Below are positions 13,083 to 25,200 of a stretch of DNA of 64,000 nucleotides, one piece after another. The position numbers were made by a program, and so were the translations under genes. Position 1 is the stretch's first letter. Each line of letters starts with the position of its first letter. The notes below the pieces were generated by a model that saw nothing but the letters and a program-made list of their open reading frames with translations, had not been told where the DNA came from and made no database searches. The DNA is taken from positions 3,501,203 through 3,565,202 of the forward strand of contig NC_064037.1 in assembly GCF_932526225.1 (NCBI RefSeq), written 5' to 3'. This DNA comes from Nematostella vectensis. Lineage: Eukaryota > Cnidaria > Anthozoa > Actiniaria > Edwardsiidae.

Positions 13083-16000
13083 GGGTGTTTTGACTAGCAG
13101 CATCCAAAATAGACCCCGCTTTGACTAAAGAGCCCGAAAATAAAAACAAGGGAAAACGGGACCGACTTCTTTATTGCACACTCGAATATGGATGTTTCGA
13201 CTAGCAGCATTCAAATAAGACCCCGCTTTGACTAAAAAACTTGAAAAATCAAAAAAGTGAAAACGGGACCGACTTAGTTATTGCACATTAGAATATGGGT
13301 GTTTTAACTAGCAGCATCCATAATAGACCCCGCTTTGACTAAAAAACTTGAAAAATTAAAAAAGTGAAAACGGGACCGACTTAGTAATTGCACATTAGAA
13401 TATTGGTGTTTTAACTAGCAGCATCCATAATAGACCCCGCTTTGACTAAAAAACTTGAAAAATCAAAAAAGTGAAAACGGGACCGACTTAGTTATTGCAC
13501 ACTCGAATATGGGTGTTTTAATTAGCAACATCCATAATAGACCCCGCTTTGACTAAAAAACTTGAAAAATCAAAAAAGTGAAAACGGGACCGACTTAGTT
13601 ATTGCACACTAGAATATTGGTGTTTTGACTAGCAGCATCCATAATAGACCCCGCTTTGACTAAAAAACTTGAAAAATCAAAAAAGTGAAAACGGGACCGA
13701 CTTAGTTATTGCACACTAGAATATGGGTGTTTTAATTAGCAACATCCAAAATAGACCCCGCTTTGACTAAAAAACTTGAAAAATCAAAAAAGTGAAAACG
13801 GGACCGACTTAGTAATTGCACATTAGAATATGGGTGTTTTAACTAGCAGCATCCATAATAGACCCCGCTTTGACTAAAAAACATGAAAAATCAAAAAAGT
13901 GAAAACGGGACCGACTTAGTTATTGCACACTCGAATATGGGTGTTTTAATTAGCAACATCCATAATAGACCCCGCTTTGACTAAAAAACTTGAAAAATCA
14001 AAAAAGTGAAAACGGGACCGACTTAGTTATTGCACACTCGAATATTGGTGTTTTGACTAGCAGCATCCATAATAGACCCCGCTTTGACTAAAAAACTTGA
14101 AAAATCAAAAAAGTGAAAACGGGACCGACTTAGTTATTGCACACTAGAATATGGGTGTTTTAATTAGCAACATCCAAAATAGACCCCGCTTTGACTAAAG
14201 AGCCCGAAAATAAAAACAAGGGAAAACGGGACCGACTTAGTTATTGCACACTAGAATATGGATGTTTTAACTAGCAGCATCCATAATAGACCCCGCTTTG
14301 ACTAAAAAACTTGAAAAATCAAAAAAGTGAAAACGGGACCGACTTAGTTATTGCACACTAGAATATTGGTGTTTTGACTAGCAGCATCCAAAATAGACCC
14401 CGCTTTGACTAAAAAACTTGAAAAATTAAAAAAGTGAAAACGGGACCGACTTAGTTATTGCACACTCGAATATGGGTGTTTTAACTAGCAGCATCCATAA
14501 TAGACCCCGCTTTGACTAAAAAACTTGAAAAATCAAAAAAGTGAAAACTGGACCGACTTAGTTATTGCACACTAGAATATGGGTGTTTTGACTAGCAGCA
14601 TCCATAATAGCTTTGACTAAAAAAACATGAAAAATCAAAAAAGTGAAAACAGGACCGACTTCTTTATTGCACTTTAGAATATGGATGTTTTGACTAGCAG
14701 CATTCAAATAAGACCCCGCTTTGACTAAAAAAACATGAAAAATCAAAAAAGTGAAAACGGGACCGACTTAGTTATTGCACACTCGAATATGGGTGTTTTA
14801 ATTAGCAACATCCATAATAGACCCCGCTTTGACTAAAAAACTTGAAAAATCAAAAAAGTGAAAACGGGACCGACTTAGTTATTGCACACTCGAATATTGG
14901 TGTTTTGACTAGCAGCATCCATAATAGACCCCGCTTTGACTAAAAAACTTGAAAAATCAAAAAAGTGAAAACGGGACCGACTTAGTTATTGCACACTAGA
15001 ATATGGGTGTTTTAATTAGCAACATCCAAAATAGACCCCGCTTTGACTAAAGAGCCCGAAAATAAAAACAAGGGAAAACGGGACCGACTTAGTTATTGCA
15101 CACTAGAATATGGATGTTTTAACTAGCAGCATCCATAATAGACCCCGCTTTGACTAAAAAACTTGAAAAATCAAAAAAGTGAAAACGGGACCGACTTAGT
15201 TATTGCACACTAGAATATTGGTGTTTTGACTAGCAGCATCCAAAATAGACCCCGCTTTGACTAAAAAACTTGAAAAATTAAAAAAGTGAAAACGGGACCG
15301 ACTTAGTTATTGCACACTCGAATATGGGTGTTTTAACTAGCAGCATCCATAATAGACCCCGCTTTGACTAAAAAACTTGAAAAATCAAAAAAGTGAAAAC
15401 TGGACCGACTTAGTTATTGCACACTAGAATATGGGTGTTTTGACTAGCAGCATCCATAATAGCTTTGACTAAAAAAACATGAAAAATCAAAAAAGTGAAA
15501 ACAGGACCGACTTCTTTATTGCACTTTAGAATATGGATGTTTTGACTAGCAGCATTCAAATAAGACCCCGCTTTGACTAAAAAAACATGAAAAATCAAAA
15601 AAGTGAAAACTGGACCGACTTCTTTATTGCACACTAGAATATGGGTGTTTTAATTAGCAGCATCCATAATAGACCCCGCTTTGACTATAAAACTTGAAAA
15701 ATCAAAAAAGTGAAAACGGGACCGACTTAGTTATTGCACACTAGAAGATGGGTGTTTTAATTAGCAACATCCAAAATAGACCCCGCTATGACTAAAAAAA
15801 CTTGAAAAATCAAAAAAGTGAAAACGGGACCGACTTAGTTATTGCACACTCGAATATGGGTGTTTTGACTAGCAGCATTCAAATAAGACCCCGCTTTGAC
15901 TAAAAAAACATGAAAAATCAAAAAAGTGAAAACGGGACCGACTTAGTTATTGCACACTCGAATATTGGTGTTTTGACTAGCAGCATTCAAATAAGACCCC

Positions 16001-16126
16001 GCTTTGACTAAAAAACTTGAAAAATCAAAAAAGTGAAAACGGGACCGACTTAGTAATTGCACATTAGAATATGGGTGTTTTAACTAGCAGCATCCATAAT
16101 AGACCCCGCTTTGACTAAAAACTTGA
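13083..16126. repeat. 107-bp satellite array with higher-order duplication
   Basis: About 28 head-to-tail units of roughly 107 bp, each holding tagaccccgctttgacta, gggaccgactta and attgcacac. Units differ at a few fixed positions (for example atgggtgtttt versus attggtgtttt, and one subtype with agagcccgaaaataaaaac). A block of eight units (about 852 bp, near 13906-14757) is repeated almost exactly at 14758-15609, so there is higher-order structure. Edge units are diverged (last about 16090-16140). The array has no open frame worth keeping. It lies wholly inside the giant element. Confidence 0.93.
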
Positions 16127-16282
16127 TAATAAAAAAAAAATTAATCGGCACTGACTTAGTTATGAGCACAATTTGATTCTGCATTTTAAAACGCATCAGG
16201 ACTAAAAAAAATTCTGCTATCTGAGCCTAGGCATGTTCTTAAAATTCGGTAAAATCTCAGGCTGGACGTTCTTTTAAAAAAG

Positions 16283-16352
16283 TAGGCTTGATTTCCAGCC
16301 GTCGCTAGGCATGTATTTCGGGCTCACAGAAACGAGCTGGAAATCGAGCCTA
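16283..16352. repeat. Foldback sequence upstream of the zinc-finger gene
   Basis: taggcttgatttccagc at 16283-16299 pairs with gctggaaatcgagccta at 16336-16352 (16 of 17 positions), giving a stem with a 36-nt loop about 185 bp before the start codon. The rest of 16127-16535 shows no gene. Confidence 0.6.
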
Positions 16353-16535
16353 ATAAAAAAGGTTTTTATAAAAAAAAGTGTATTTGCCACACCTGCGATA
16401 CTTTGCCGCACTCTGGTGCATGACACGATGTGACATATGTTCATCATCCGGGGGTTTGTCAGATTGCATAACCATCGCGCATGCGCGCATGTGCATAAAT
16501 TTGGCTAGAAAGTGTCAAAAGTGGTTGGTGTTGTT

Positions 16536-19357
16536 ATGAATCGTAGAAGAAACCGAGGGAATTTCCCTTCCAAGGTGAGTGAATTCGATATAACTGCACA
16601 CTTGTGGTCAAGTTGTAAGTAAAGATTGTGCTTTCAGATGCAGTCCAGATAATCACTGTCTGTTCGATTACACACGATGTATAAAAAGTTCAATGACTGT
16701 CTCGGCTATTTAAGCTTATACTTATTTACTTATATCAATTTAACGGTCGATATATGTATAAATGTGCTATTTTTTAAATGTTTGTTTACAACCAGTCAGT
16801 GAGCTTGCCTGAATTGTAAGGTTACTCATTTAAATACCATACAAATCAATATATTATGCACCAGTCAATGCCACCCCCAACACGCAGGGGAATATGCGGG
16901 GACTCGACTGGTTTACACTGACTAGTGCATTATGCCTCATTTAGGCCAACAGAAATTAACGTCTAAGGTTTGTGCACACTGCATGCATGTCCTAAAAGCT
17001 ACTGCTTATAATTTTCTTTATTTACAAAAGCATCATTATTTTTATTTATTTTCATATATTTACACTTTGTCACAATCAAAACATGAACATTCAAGTTTGT
17101 GTACACTGGTGAACAATGGAGGCATGATTGGCCTAGTGTGCTCTCACCGCTGTGGCCCAGGTTCAAACCCTGGTCAAACTGGGGATTTTCTCTGAGTTCC
17201 TGCCTTGCTTCGAATTTGTGTCACAAGTGAGTTGAAGTTATTCTCCCGTGTTCGGATAAGGACACTAAACCGGAGGTCCCGTCTCTTCGAGCTGCACTAC
17301 ACTAACCTGGACCGAAGGGACGTAAAAGAACCACTGGGGACGCAATAAACCCTCTGGCAGTGACCACCCCCAGTGACAGTGCTTGCAATGCTTGCTAACA
17401 ATACACTCAAGGGGGTACTTGATTTGGAGCCTAGCTCTGTTGTACCTTCTGCACCAGTGGTGGAAGTTGAATAAATAAAATGTATTTACAGATTTCTCAA
17501 ATAAATTTTGAGTTACCAAATGTTTTTTCTAGTTGGCCAACTTTTCTTGAACATGGTCTAGTAGGGTCTAACAGATCCATGGTGTGGTTTTTCTGTTATT
17601 TAAAGTACCAGGATGGGTAAACATGAAATCCAGGGTGGTGATATAAATTGAAAAAAAAATCCATTAAGGGATTTCCATTGTGTCAGACAGAGGCTGACTA
17701 CATCAAATAGAGCAGGATAGAAATCCAGGGTGGGTACCCTACAGCAGATGCAAAATTCCAATGTAGTTCTCCTAAAATGTAACAGTCCAGGGTGGGTAAA
17801 TTCCAGGTGGTTAGAAAGAAATTGGCTGGAAATCCAGGGTGGGTGGTGGCAATTCATAATTTCCAGGGTGGTTATAAGAGTCAGGGGGAGTTCGGTTGCT
17901 ACTGCCCAATCTTTTTTTCCAGGATGCCATATGGTATCTTATCAGTATCAAATAAAAATGTAATACAGAAATGTTTGTATTGAAGTGTAAACAAGCCAGT
18001 GAAAAGTAGATACAGTGAAACCTTTTTATAATAAACACCTTTTAACTTTTCAGGCTATAAGCTACAAAACTCACAAATGCTCCAAAAATTTTCGGCCAAT
18101 GGTAAATTTACACAAACTGCATCAACTGACATTTATTTTTAGCTAGATTATAGTTTTCAAGGTTTCCTTTGTTAACGAAACGAAATTTTTCCACAGGGCA
18201 AAAGTGGAAGATGTTTTATTGCTACCTGCCCAAAGAGGGGAAAATTCTTCAAGAGGCTAGACAATCACCTCTCAAGTTTACACAGAGGTGTTTCAAGAGC
18301 TGAAAATGACAATTTGAGTCACAGAAACCAAGATGATCAAGATGGTAGCAGAAAAATGGAAATGTGTCTTCTTTGTGGAGAACAGTTTTTGCAACTGCGT
18401 CACCATTTGAAAAATAAACATAACCTGTCTCTGCGCAAATACAGACATCAAACTGGAAAAAAGGATGAAACAAAGGTTGAAAAAAAGGAGAAACAAGAGT
18501 GCCATGAAAAGAAACTAGAGTTTGGTGAGGAGGGGGATGAAACAGAGGGAAAAGAGTCAGGGGAGAGAAATGAAAACGATAAGGTGAAAGTAAGTGATAT
18601 GCTTGAGGAAGAAGAGATGGACAAGGAGATGGTTGAAGAGGATGAGATGAATGGGAAAACTGGAGGGGACAGTTTTGAGAGAGAGATGGTGGAGGATGAG
18701 GAGATGGCTGAGAAGGAAGATATGTATAAGAAAACTGAAGAGGACAGGTTCGTGATGAAACTGTTCGACGAGGAAGCGGTAGCTGAGAAAGTAGATACGT
18801 ATAAAAAAACTGAAGAGGGTAGTACGTTTGTGAGAAGGCTGTTTGATGAGGAGGAGGCAGATGAGAAAGAAGTTCGCTTTGAGGATATTGAAGAGGACTA
18901 TGTACGGTTTTTAGTTCATAAGGGAAATAGAATGAAATTGGACTTCTTCTTGCATTTCATGGAAAGGGGAGGCATTTTAAGGTCATACAAAGTATCTCCC
19001 ATAAGAAGAATCTCGTTTGGTGAGCTCCCTTATGAGACTCTAAGAGATATCTACAGTATGCGGAAGATTTTATCTGGCTACTTCAAAAGAGATGTTTTCA
19101 TGTACCCTTACCCCGATGTGGAAATGATAGAAAAATGCCGTGCTTGTGGTGCCAAGGAACGAGGAAAATGCTGCTGTCCAGTTCTAGAGAAATCCTTCTA
19201 TGTATTTTGCCGTGAGAGATGTTCTCCCAAGTACATCAGTGAGTGCAAGAGGTGCCTTAACATGGGAAATAGCTCAACACATGCTTGCCTGGACTTCTTC
19301 TTCTGTAGAAGGTGCAACGAGGAATACCGTGCCCGAGAAAGATTGAAGCATTTTTAA
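16536..19357 (+). CDS. C2H2-like zinc-finger, acidic, Cys-rich cargo protein (unrecognised family)
   Basis: Two exons, 16536-16574 and 18197-19357, encode 399 aa with a phase-0 junction (donor aag|gtgagt, acceptor ccacag|ggc). The N-terminus is basic (MNRRRNRGNFPSK). Two C2H2-like fingers follow: CFIATC ... DNHLSSLH (CX4CX12HX4H, residues about 19-42) and CLLC ... HHLKNKH (residues about 72-92). The middle (about 105-235) is strongly acidic and lysine-rich, with two degenerate copies of a YKKTEE ... LFDEE unit. A region with hydrophobic content (about 235-310) leads to a C-terminal cluster of about a dozen cysteines (CRACGAKERGKCCCPVL, CRERC, CKRCLN, CRRCNEEY), likely metal-binding. I do not recognise the family. 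Its place between the terminal repeats suggests an accessory DNA-binding or regulatory factor of the element (inference). The 1.6-kb intron holds a SINE and a cluster of TCCAGGGTGG motifs. Confidence 0.82.
16853..16932. repeat. Short foldback (MITE remnant)
   Basis: attatgcaccagtcaatg at the left end and actgactagtgcattat at the right end form imperfect inverted ends. They resemble the ends of the 478-bp MITE at 56549-57026 (atgcactagtcaattg), so this may be an internally deleted relative. Confidence 0.4.
17117..17485 (+). mobile_element. tRNA-derived SINE
   Basis: An A-box-like tggcctagtgtgc is followed 30 nt on by a B-box ggttcaaaccctgg, the RNA polymerase III promoter pair of a tRNA-derived SINE. 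The 3' part includes caatacactcaagggggtac and gagcctagctctgtt, found again in antisense at 39197-39307. The copy sits in the intron of the zinc-finger cargo gene. Confidence 0.75.
17608..17930 (+). repeat. Cluster of TCCAGGGTGG motifs
   Basis: At least seven near-identical copies of (a)atccagggtgggta occur in about 320 bp at irregular spacing (near 17610, 17629, 17722, 17786, 17832, 17860, with a weaker one at 17803), inside the intron of the zinc-finger cargo gene. This is not a simple tandem repeat; it could be a binding-site array or a decayed repeat. Confidence 0.7.
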
Positions 19358-22244
19358 AGAGGCTACGTCACGGTTATAGCGTAATTTAGCCCAAGCTTAA
19401 CAAGACCAGGAACCGTTTGTTCGTTGGGAATATCCATCTAGGTTTGTAGAAAAACCGTTTTGATTTTATAACTTTGTTTAAATTGTGCTTTACTAAGCGT
19501 GACATAGCCCCTTTAAACCGCTTTGCATATAATAAGATTAACTCAAATAGTGCAACCAATGCAAAATGAAACAGTGGGGCCTGATATGGTATGGGTTTAC
19601 AAAAGCGAGGTGTCATCATCACAGTTTAATATTTTATTTATTTTATATCTTATTTAAGTCTAGTGCACACTAGCGACAAAGTACGGCGCCACACTAACAA
19701 AATTCAATCGAAAGCTAAAATTTACTAAAATGAGCGCACGAAAATACATAAATAAAGCGATATTAACATGTTACAAAATTCCTGTGCATTTTCTCTCACT
19801 TTTACGTTTGCGATAAAACGCTGTTATATCTAGTGTGCACGACGCTACGGCCTTTTTGTTATACGGTCATTTTGTTATATGCCCGGGGAGGGGGAGGACT
19901 CAAAATGACAAAAAATGACGGGGGTGCTCGATAAGAAAAATAAAATTGACCCCTAAGAGATAGCAAGGTAGGCGTGGGACTTTATTTTTAAATAATTAAA
20001 ATTAAAGAAAGCAAAATACTTCTAATTGCAGATAGCAAAAATTTTATTTTTTAAAATATTTTATTAAAACAATGTGCAGTATGAAGTAACGCCTTTTTTT
20101 TGTGGGAGCCCCCCTTACCGTTAGGTGACTACGTATCAATTTCTTATTGCACCTACTAATCAATTTCCAATTCTGGGTGCCGGGATTTGAGTTATTCCGA
20201 AATAAAATTGCAAATATCACCCAACATTTGATTAACCTATTTATCACAAGATCATTGAAATAGTTCTGGAGTCAACGAGAACAAACATCCATTGAAACGG
20301 GGCTTCCTTACTGTTTGAACATGGTATAAACGTATTAGGGAATAAATGATTGTACCAACGGAAACATTTGATTCGCACTAGGAAACGTTAAGGAACAACG
20401 AGGAAGTAGCTTATAGTCCTTTATGGTATAATTAAAATCATTTGAACATGAATAATAGAGTCGCAAAGTTGGATACTGTGATTTGTGTTTGATTCAGCAA
20501 TTGAACAAATGTTTGTTTTTACTTTTTATTTAATGTCAACAAAACTAGATATTTGAAGGAATTTGTAAATAAAATTGTAATAAAGTACTATTTTAATAAT
20601 GTGTTCTGTGAATTTTATGACATATTTATAAATAGTTTTATAAAAATAACTCTTCAATATAGATATCTCTCTCTGTAAAAATAATAAAAACCATTACAAT
20701 TTTTTTAAAAAAAGGAGAACACTTTTCATTTGGGAGAATGGTGGTTCATGGTCAAAATTGCACCGCGGCAATGTAATACTTCGCTGCCTTTGTCATCCCA
20801 ATACATGAAATCACAGAAACGTTTTTTTAGTTTAATGGCAATATAAATATTTTGCACTCCATAGATTGGTGCTCAAACCCTAGGTACAAATAATTTGAGT
20901 TGAAGTTGGCAAATGGTCACCATTTTTGTTCTGAGAGCTCTTTGTTAAAATGCAGAAAGTTTGTTCCACTTTTCAAATGCAAGAGAGAAGAAGTCTAAAA
21001 CAGGCAGGTGTATAAATGATATAAAAGGGAAAGGGACTCGCGCATTTGCAAAAATAAGTTCATAAAAAGTGTTCTTCCATAAGTAAAGCTTAAAAAAATT
21101 GATAATTTACTGCAGTTTCCATGATTCTGCGAATTCTCGCTAATGATTTACAATGTTAAACCCACCTCCTGCCTCACGTCACTAAGCCTCAGTGCTACAT
21201 GTGAGAGTTCACAGAATTGAGAAAACAGCAGTAATTATTTCGGAAATTTAAATAATTTGATTTTTATAAAAATATATGATATATGCATCTTGAATCTCTG
21301 CTGTTAAATATTCAGAAAATAATCACTTTGATAAGTGAAAAAATTGACAGCGACATCAAAATGTAATAACTGTAACTGATGTAAAAGCCCCTACCTGTAC
21401 AAAATAAAATAAATTTATATAATGAATTTATTACATTTTTGTAAAAATATATCTTGTATCTAAGCTGTCTCAGAATCATAAATAATCACCTTACTAAGGG
21501 ACAATCAGAGAGTAAGTGGCTAATTTAAAAATGTAGATATAGAGTGGTTTCCACAACAATCTTTATAGATACAATTACGCGGATGTGTAAATTTGTGCAT
21601 CAATTTCTAATTATTTTTCATATATATATTTTTTTAATGAAAAACAGAGGTATGGAGTCCGATTCGGGATTTCTTGGCGGTAAACGTTTTGATTTTATCA
21701 CTTTGTTTAAATTGCACCCTAGTCACCGATGAATAAATATTTAAAAAATATGAAGATGAAACACCAACTTTGAGCGCCCTGGCTCCGTTAGCTGAATAGT
21801 TATTCCAGGGGGCCTGCTCCCTCAAATACATAACGATATACTATATGAACATTGCTAGAAGTGCGAAATAAATATGTCTATCTGGATATAATTCTCGATT
21901 TCCTTCTCAAGATGATTTTATAGCCAGTTTTTGCGCAAAAGGTTAGGGGAAAACTGCTATAAAATTATTTTTATGCGGAAATCGTTAAGTTCCTCACACA
22001 ACTTTGGGAACTAGGGTGCAATTTAAGCCAAGTGGTAAATCTAACACCTGTTTTAGCAAACGTTTCTCCAGCAACACGTGGATGATGGCCGATGTAGCTC
22101 CTAAACTTGCAAAGCATCATTTGAGAGTAAGTGCGCAAATAGCCAGGTAATGTATGGAGGTTTATTTGATATACAGCCAAATAAAACCCAACAAAGTCAT
22201 AACTTACAGGGGCACCATGATTTGCTGGAGAAACGTTTAGTGCA
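19358..22244. other. Gene-poor interior of the giant element
   Basis: Very AT-rich; no credible coding exon on either strand. Holds a possible MITE near 19661-19840 (ends share gtgcacactag in inverted orientation), a segment at about 19456-19490 repeated at 21683-21717 (cgttttgattttat ... ctttgtttaaattg), and an inverted pair ttaaattgcaccctagt (21711-21727) / actagggtgcaatttaa (22010-22026). AATAAA near 19748 could end the zinc-finger transcript. On the - strand AATAAA at 22166-22161 could end the convergent gene, about 80 nt past its stop. Confidence 0.55.
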
Positions 22245-25200
22245 TCAACACAATTTCTGTAAAGCTAACCTGTTCAGGCCTACCATTACTGCTTTACACA
22301 AGGAATCCTTTGGTAGAGCAAAGAACATCCCCTTTTGCAAATATCTGTTCTCCACGCTATTCCCTAAAACAAGAGGGGCTTCCACGTTATCCTTGACTGA
22401 TGTGAGCTGAACACACACATGGTTCGGGGGGATTTCATGGCCATGGAGGGTAGTTAAATGTGGCATCAAAATCCCAGCAGCCAACCAGATATCATCCTTT
22501 TTATACATTACCGTATCTGCAAAAAATAAATAGAATATAGAACTGAATAGATATCTTTGCAAAACAGGTTGGAGGAGGCTACCGGTGTCAAATATTTAAC
22601 AAAATGACTATCCCCCTTACAGAAAAAAATGCACTCGACAAATGTCAACTTTTCGCGCAATGTACTGCTTAGCGTGCCGTAGCTGCATTGAGTTATAGTT
22701 GCATGCTGCATAGGCGTGCAGCTGAGTCACGTTAATTAGTGCCATTTCTTTGATTTAAAAGCATCTCATCAAGTTCAAAATTTAGCCGCTGCACCCAAAT
22801 CAACCTCCACATCCCCGTGCAAAGTACGACGAGTTGATCAAAGCAATCGTCGCCGCCTTGAAGCTCGGAGCCTCTGGTACCCAGGGTATGTGCAAAGAGA
22901 ATTCTAAAAACGTGCAAGTATCAAAATTTGCTCGTGGTAGTGGTACAATGTACACATAAGAGTATATTATCAGATCGCTCTTTTCATCATGTCGGAATAA
23001 ACCGAAGTATAGCCCTAGTCAAATACAGTATCAGAACATTACAACTAACACTATTGCTCCTGTCAAACTTTGTATCACAGGTAGATGAAAACCACTCTAT
23101 GCTATTATTCTATGGATTGTCTGTGTTATTAGCTCTATACTGTATATTGTTTTGTTCTTTAATCTTCAAGTAGGAGATCTATATTGTTTTATTTCGGTTG
23201 TGCCTGCAAAGAATACCTGTTTTAGATGTGACAGTGAAGGGCGGTGGGGATGCTGATGCTGACAAAGTAGATTTTGTTGTGCTACAAAGAGTAGCAGTAG
23301 CCTGTGGCACAGCTTTTGTAGGTGCTGGTGGCTGTGGCGTAGCTGTTGTAGGTGCTGTTGGCTGTGGCGTAGCTGTTGTAGGTGCTGTTGGCTGTGGCGT
23401 AGCTGTTGTAGGTGCTGTTGGCTGTTGCCCAGCTTTTGTAGGTGCTGGTGGCTGTGGCGTAGCTGTTGTAGGTGCTGTTGGCTGTGGCGTAGCTGTTGTA
23501 GGTGCTGTTGGCTGTGGCGTAGCTGTTGTAGGTGCTGGTGGCTGTGGCGTAGCTGTTGTAGGTGCTGGTGGCTGTGGCGTAGCTGTTGTAGGTGCTGTTG
23601 GCTGTGGCGTAGCTGTTGTAGGTGCTGTTGGCTGTGGCGTAGCTGTTGTAGGTGCTGGTGGCTGTGGCGTAGCTGTTGTAGGTGCTGTTGGCTGTGGCGT
23701 AGCTGTTGTAGGTGCTGTTGGCTGTGGCGTAGCTGTTGTAGGTGCTGGTGGCTGTTGCCCAGATGTTGTAGGTGCTGGTGGCACTTGTGTTGTGCTAGAT
23801 GGAGTGGCAGCAGCAGCATGTGGCATAGCTGTTGAAGGTGCGCCTAGCATTGGTCCACCTGTTGCACCATCTTGAAAACTGAAGGGTTGTGGTGGTTCTG
23901 GATCAGGTACCCTGTTTTTCTTCCTGTATTCTGCAAATAAATACACTACTGCATTAGAGTTTTGATGTATCTACTTTTCCTTTTCTTTTCCTTCTTCCTT
24001 TTCATTTCTGTGCTTAAGGTGACCTGCAACTGTTTCAAAACACTGGGTGGATACCTGTCGATTTTATGTTCAACCTTAGTAAAAGTTAATTTTATGAAGC
24101 CATCATTACATTTTATTAGACTGCATATAGATGTCTTTTTAAAAATATCCAAACCGATGATATGTTAATGAAAAAAATGTAAATGCAACAACAATACAAT
24201 ACAATAATCTTTAATTACCGAGGGTAGCATATTAACCGAAATACAGCGGTTTGCCTATAAGATATCCATATGAAAATACCCTGCGAGTAGTGGCTGAGAG
24301 AAAGAAACCAGCAGGGTACTTGCTGTAATATTTTAATTTAATGATGGCTCTATAAAATTAAATTATGATTGCAAGCGTTGAACATCATACAAGGTCAAAA
24401 ACAAGCAGATAGCACACAAGTTTGGAAACAGTAAGCAATTCTGGAAAATTACCCGTGAGCCACTTGAAATAAGAAAAACATCGGGTGGTATCATAAAACA
24501 TGGTTTGATATTGGACTTTTATGGATCACTTGTACAACTGATCATTTTCCTCAACATTTTCAGTCATATTTGTGACTAATTTTTTATAGCATTTTGAAAG
24601 CCAGTTGTGTGAATAACAATAATAATGACAATGATAAAACACAAAAAACAAAGCTTAAACAACCTTTTTCAACAACTTCGGCCATCATTAAAAATTACCC
24701 AAACATTTTTGTTACTGTAAATTCAATAATGCAACTAAAACTTGAAAATGGAAATAATGCTTTGATAAAATAGTGGAGCGGACACAAATTTTGATATTGT
24801 GTCAAGATCAATTATGTAAGAAATGAAAAAAGTTTGAAGTGAGAAGAGAAAAACAAATAGCAAACTCTTTATAAAGGATATGGGAGAATGGGTTGGGGTG
24901 GGGACATTCTTTACACCCCTACAACATATATTCCTCTTATACCCTTCATTAGGAATGGTTAGTGGATAATGTTCCAAGATGGCGGTAGAGGCACATAGAC
25001 TGCTGTTATATTAAATATTGGACTGTATCAGACATTTAGGGTCTCTAATGTGCCAGATTTATTCACACAAATTCATTTTGTCTCAGCTTTTAGGCAGTTT
25101 TAGGGGTGGTCCAAGGAGGTGGTACATGGACCAGGGGTTCCATGTTTTGTGGTCTCCCAGTCCTTAGTCTCACCTTCCATAAACGTCTCAAACATTTTCT

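Noticed and set aside
14558-15634. - strand open frames with repeated FLIFHVFLVKA segments
   Set aside because: They arise from the 107-bp satellite where small deletions remove stops; no start context or conserved protein.
17117-17190. tRNA gene with A and B boxes
   Set aside because: No cloverleaf can be drawn with a proper acceptor stem, and a second copy of the downstream sequence exists at 39197-39307; this is a tRNA-derived SINE.
23198-23875. Long + strand open frame of VAVVGAVGCG-type repeats
   Set aside because: It is the complement of the decapeptide repeat of the - strand gene; the 30-bp unit has no stops in either strand. Splice phases and non-repeat flanks support the - strand only.
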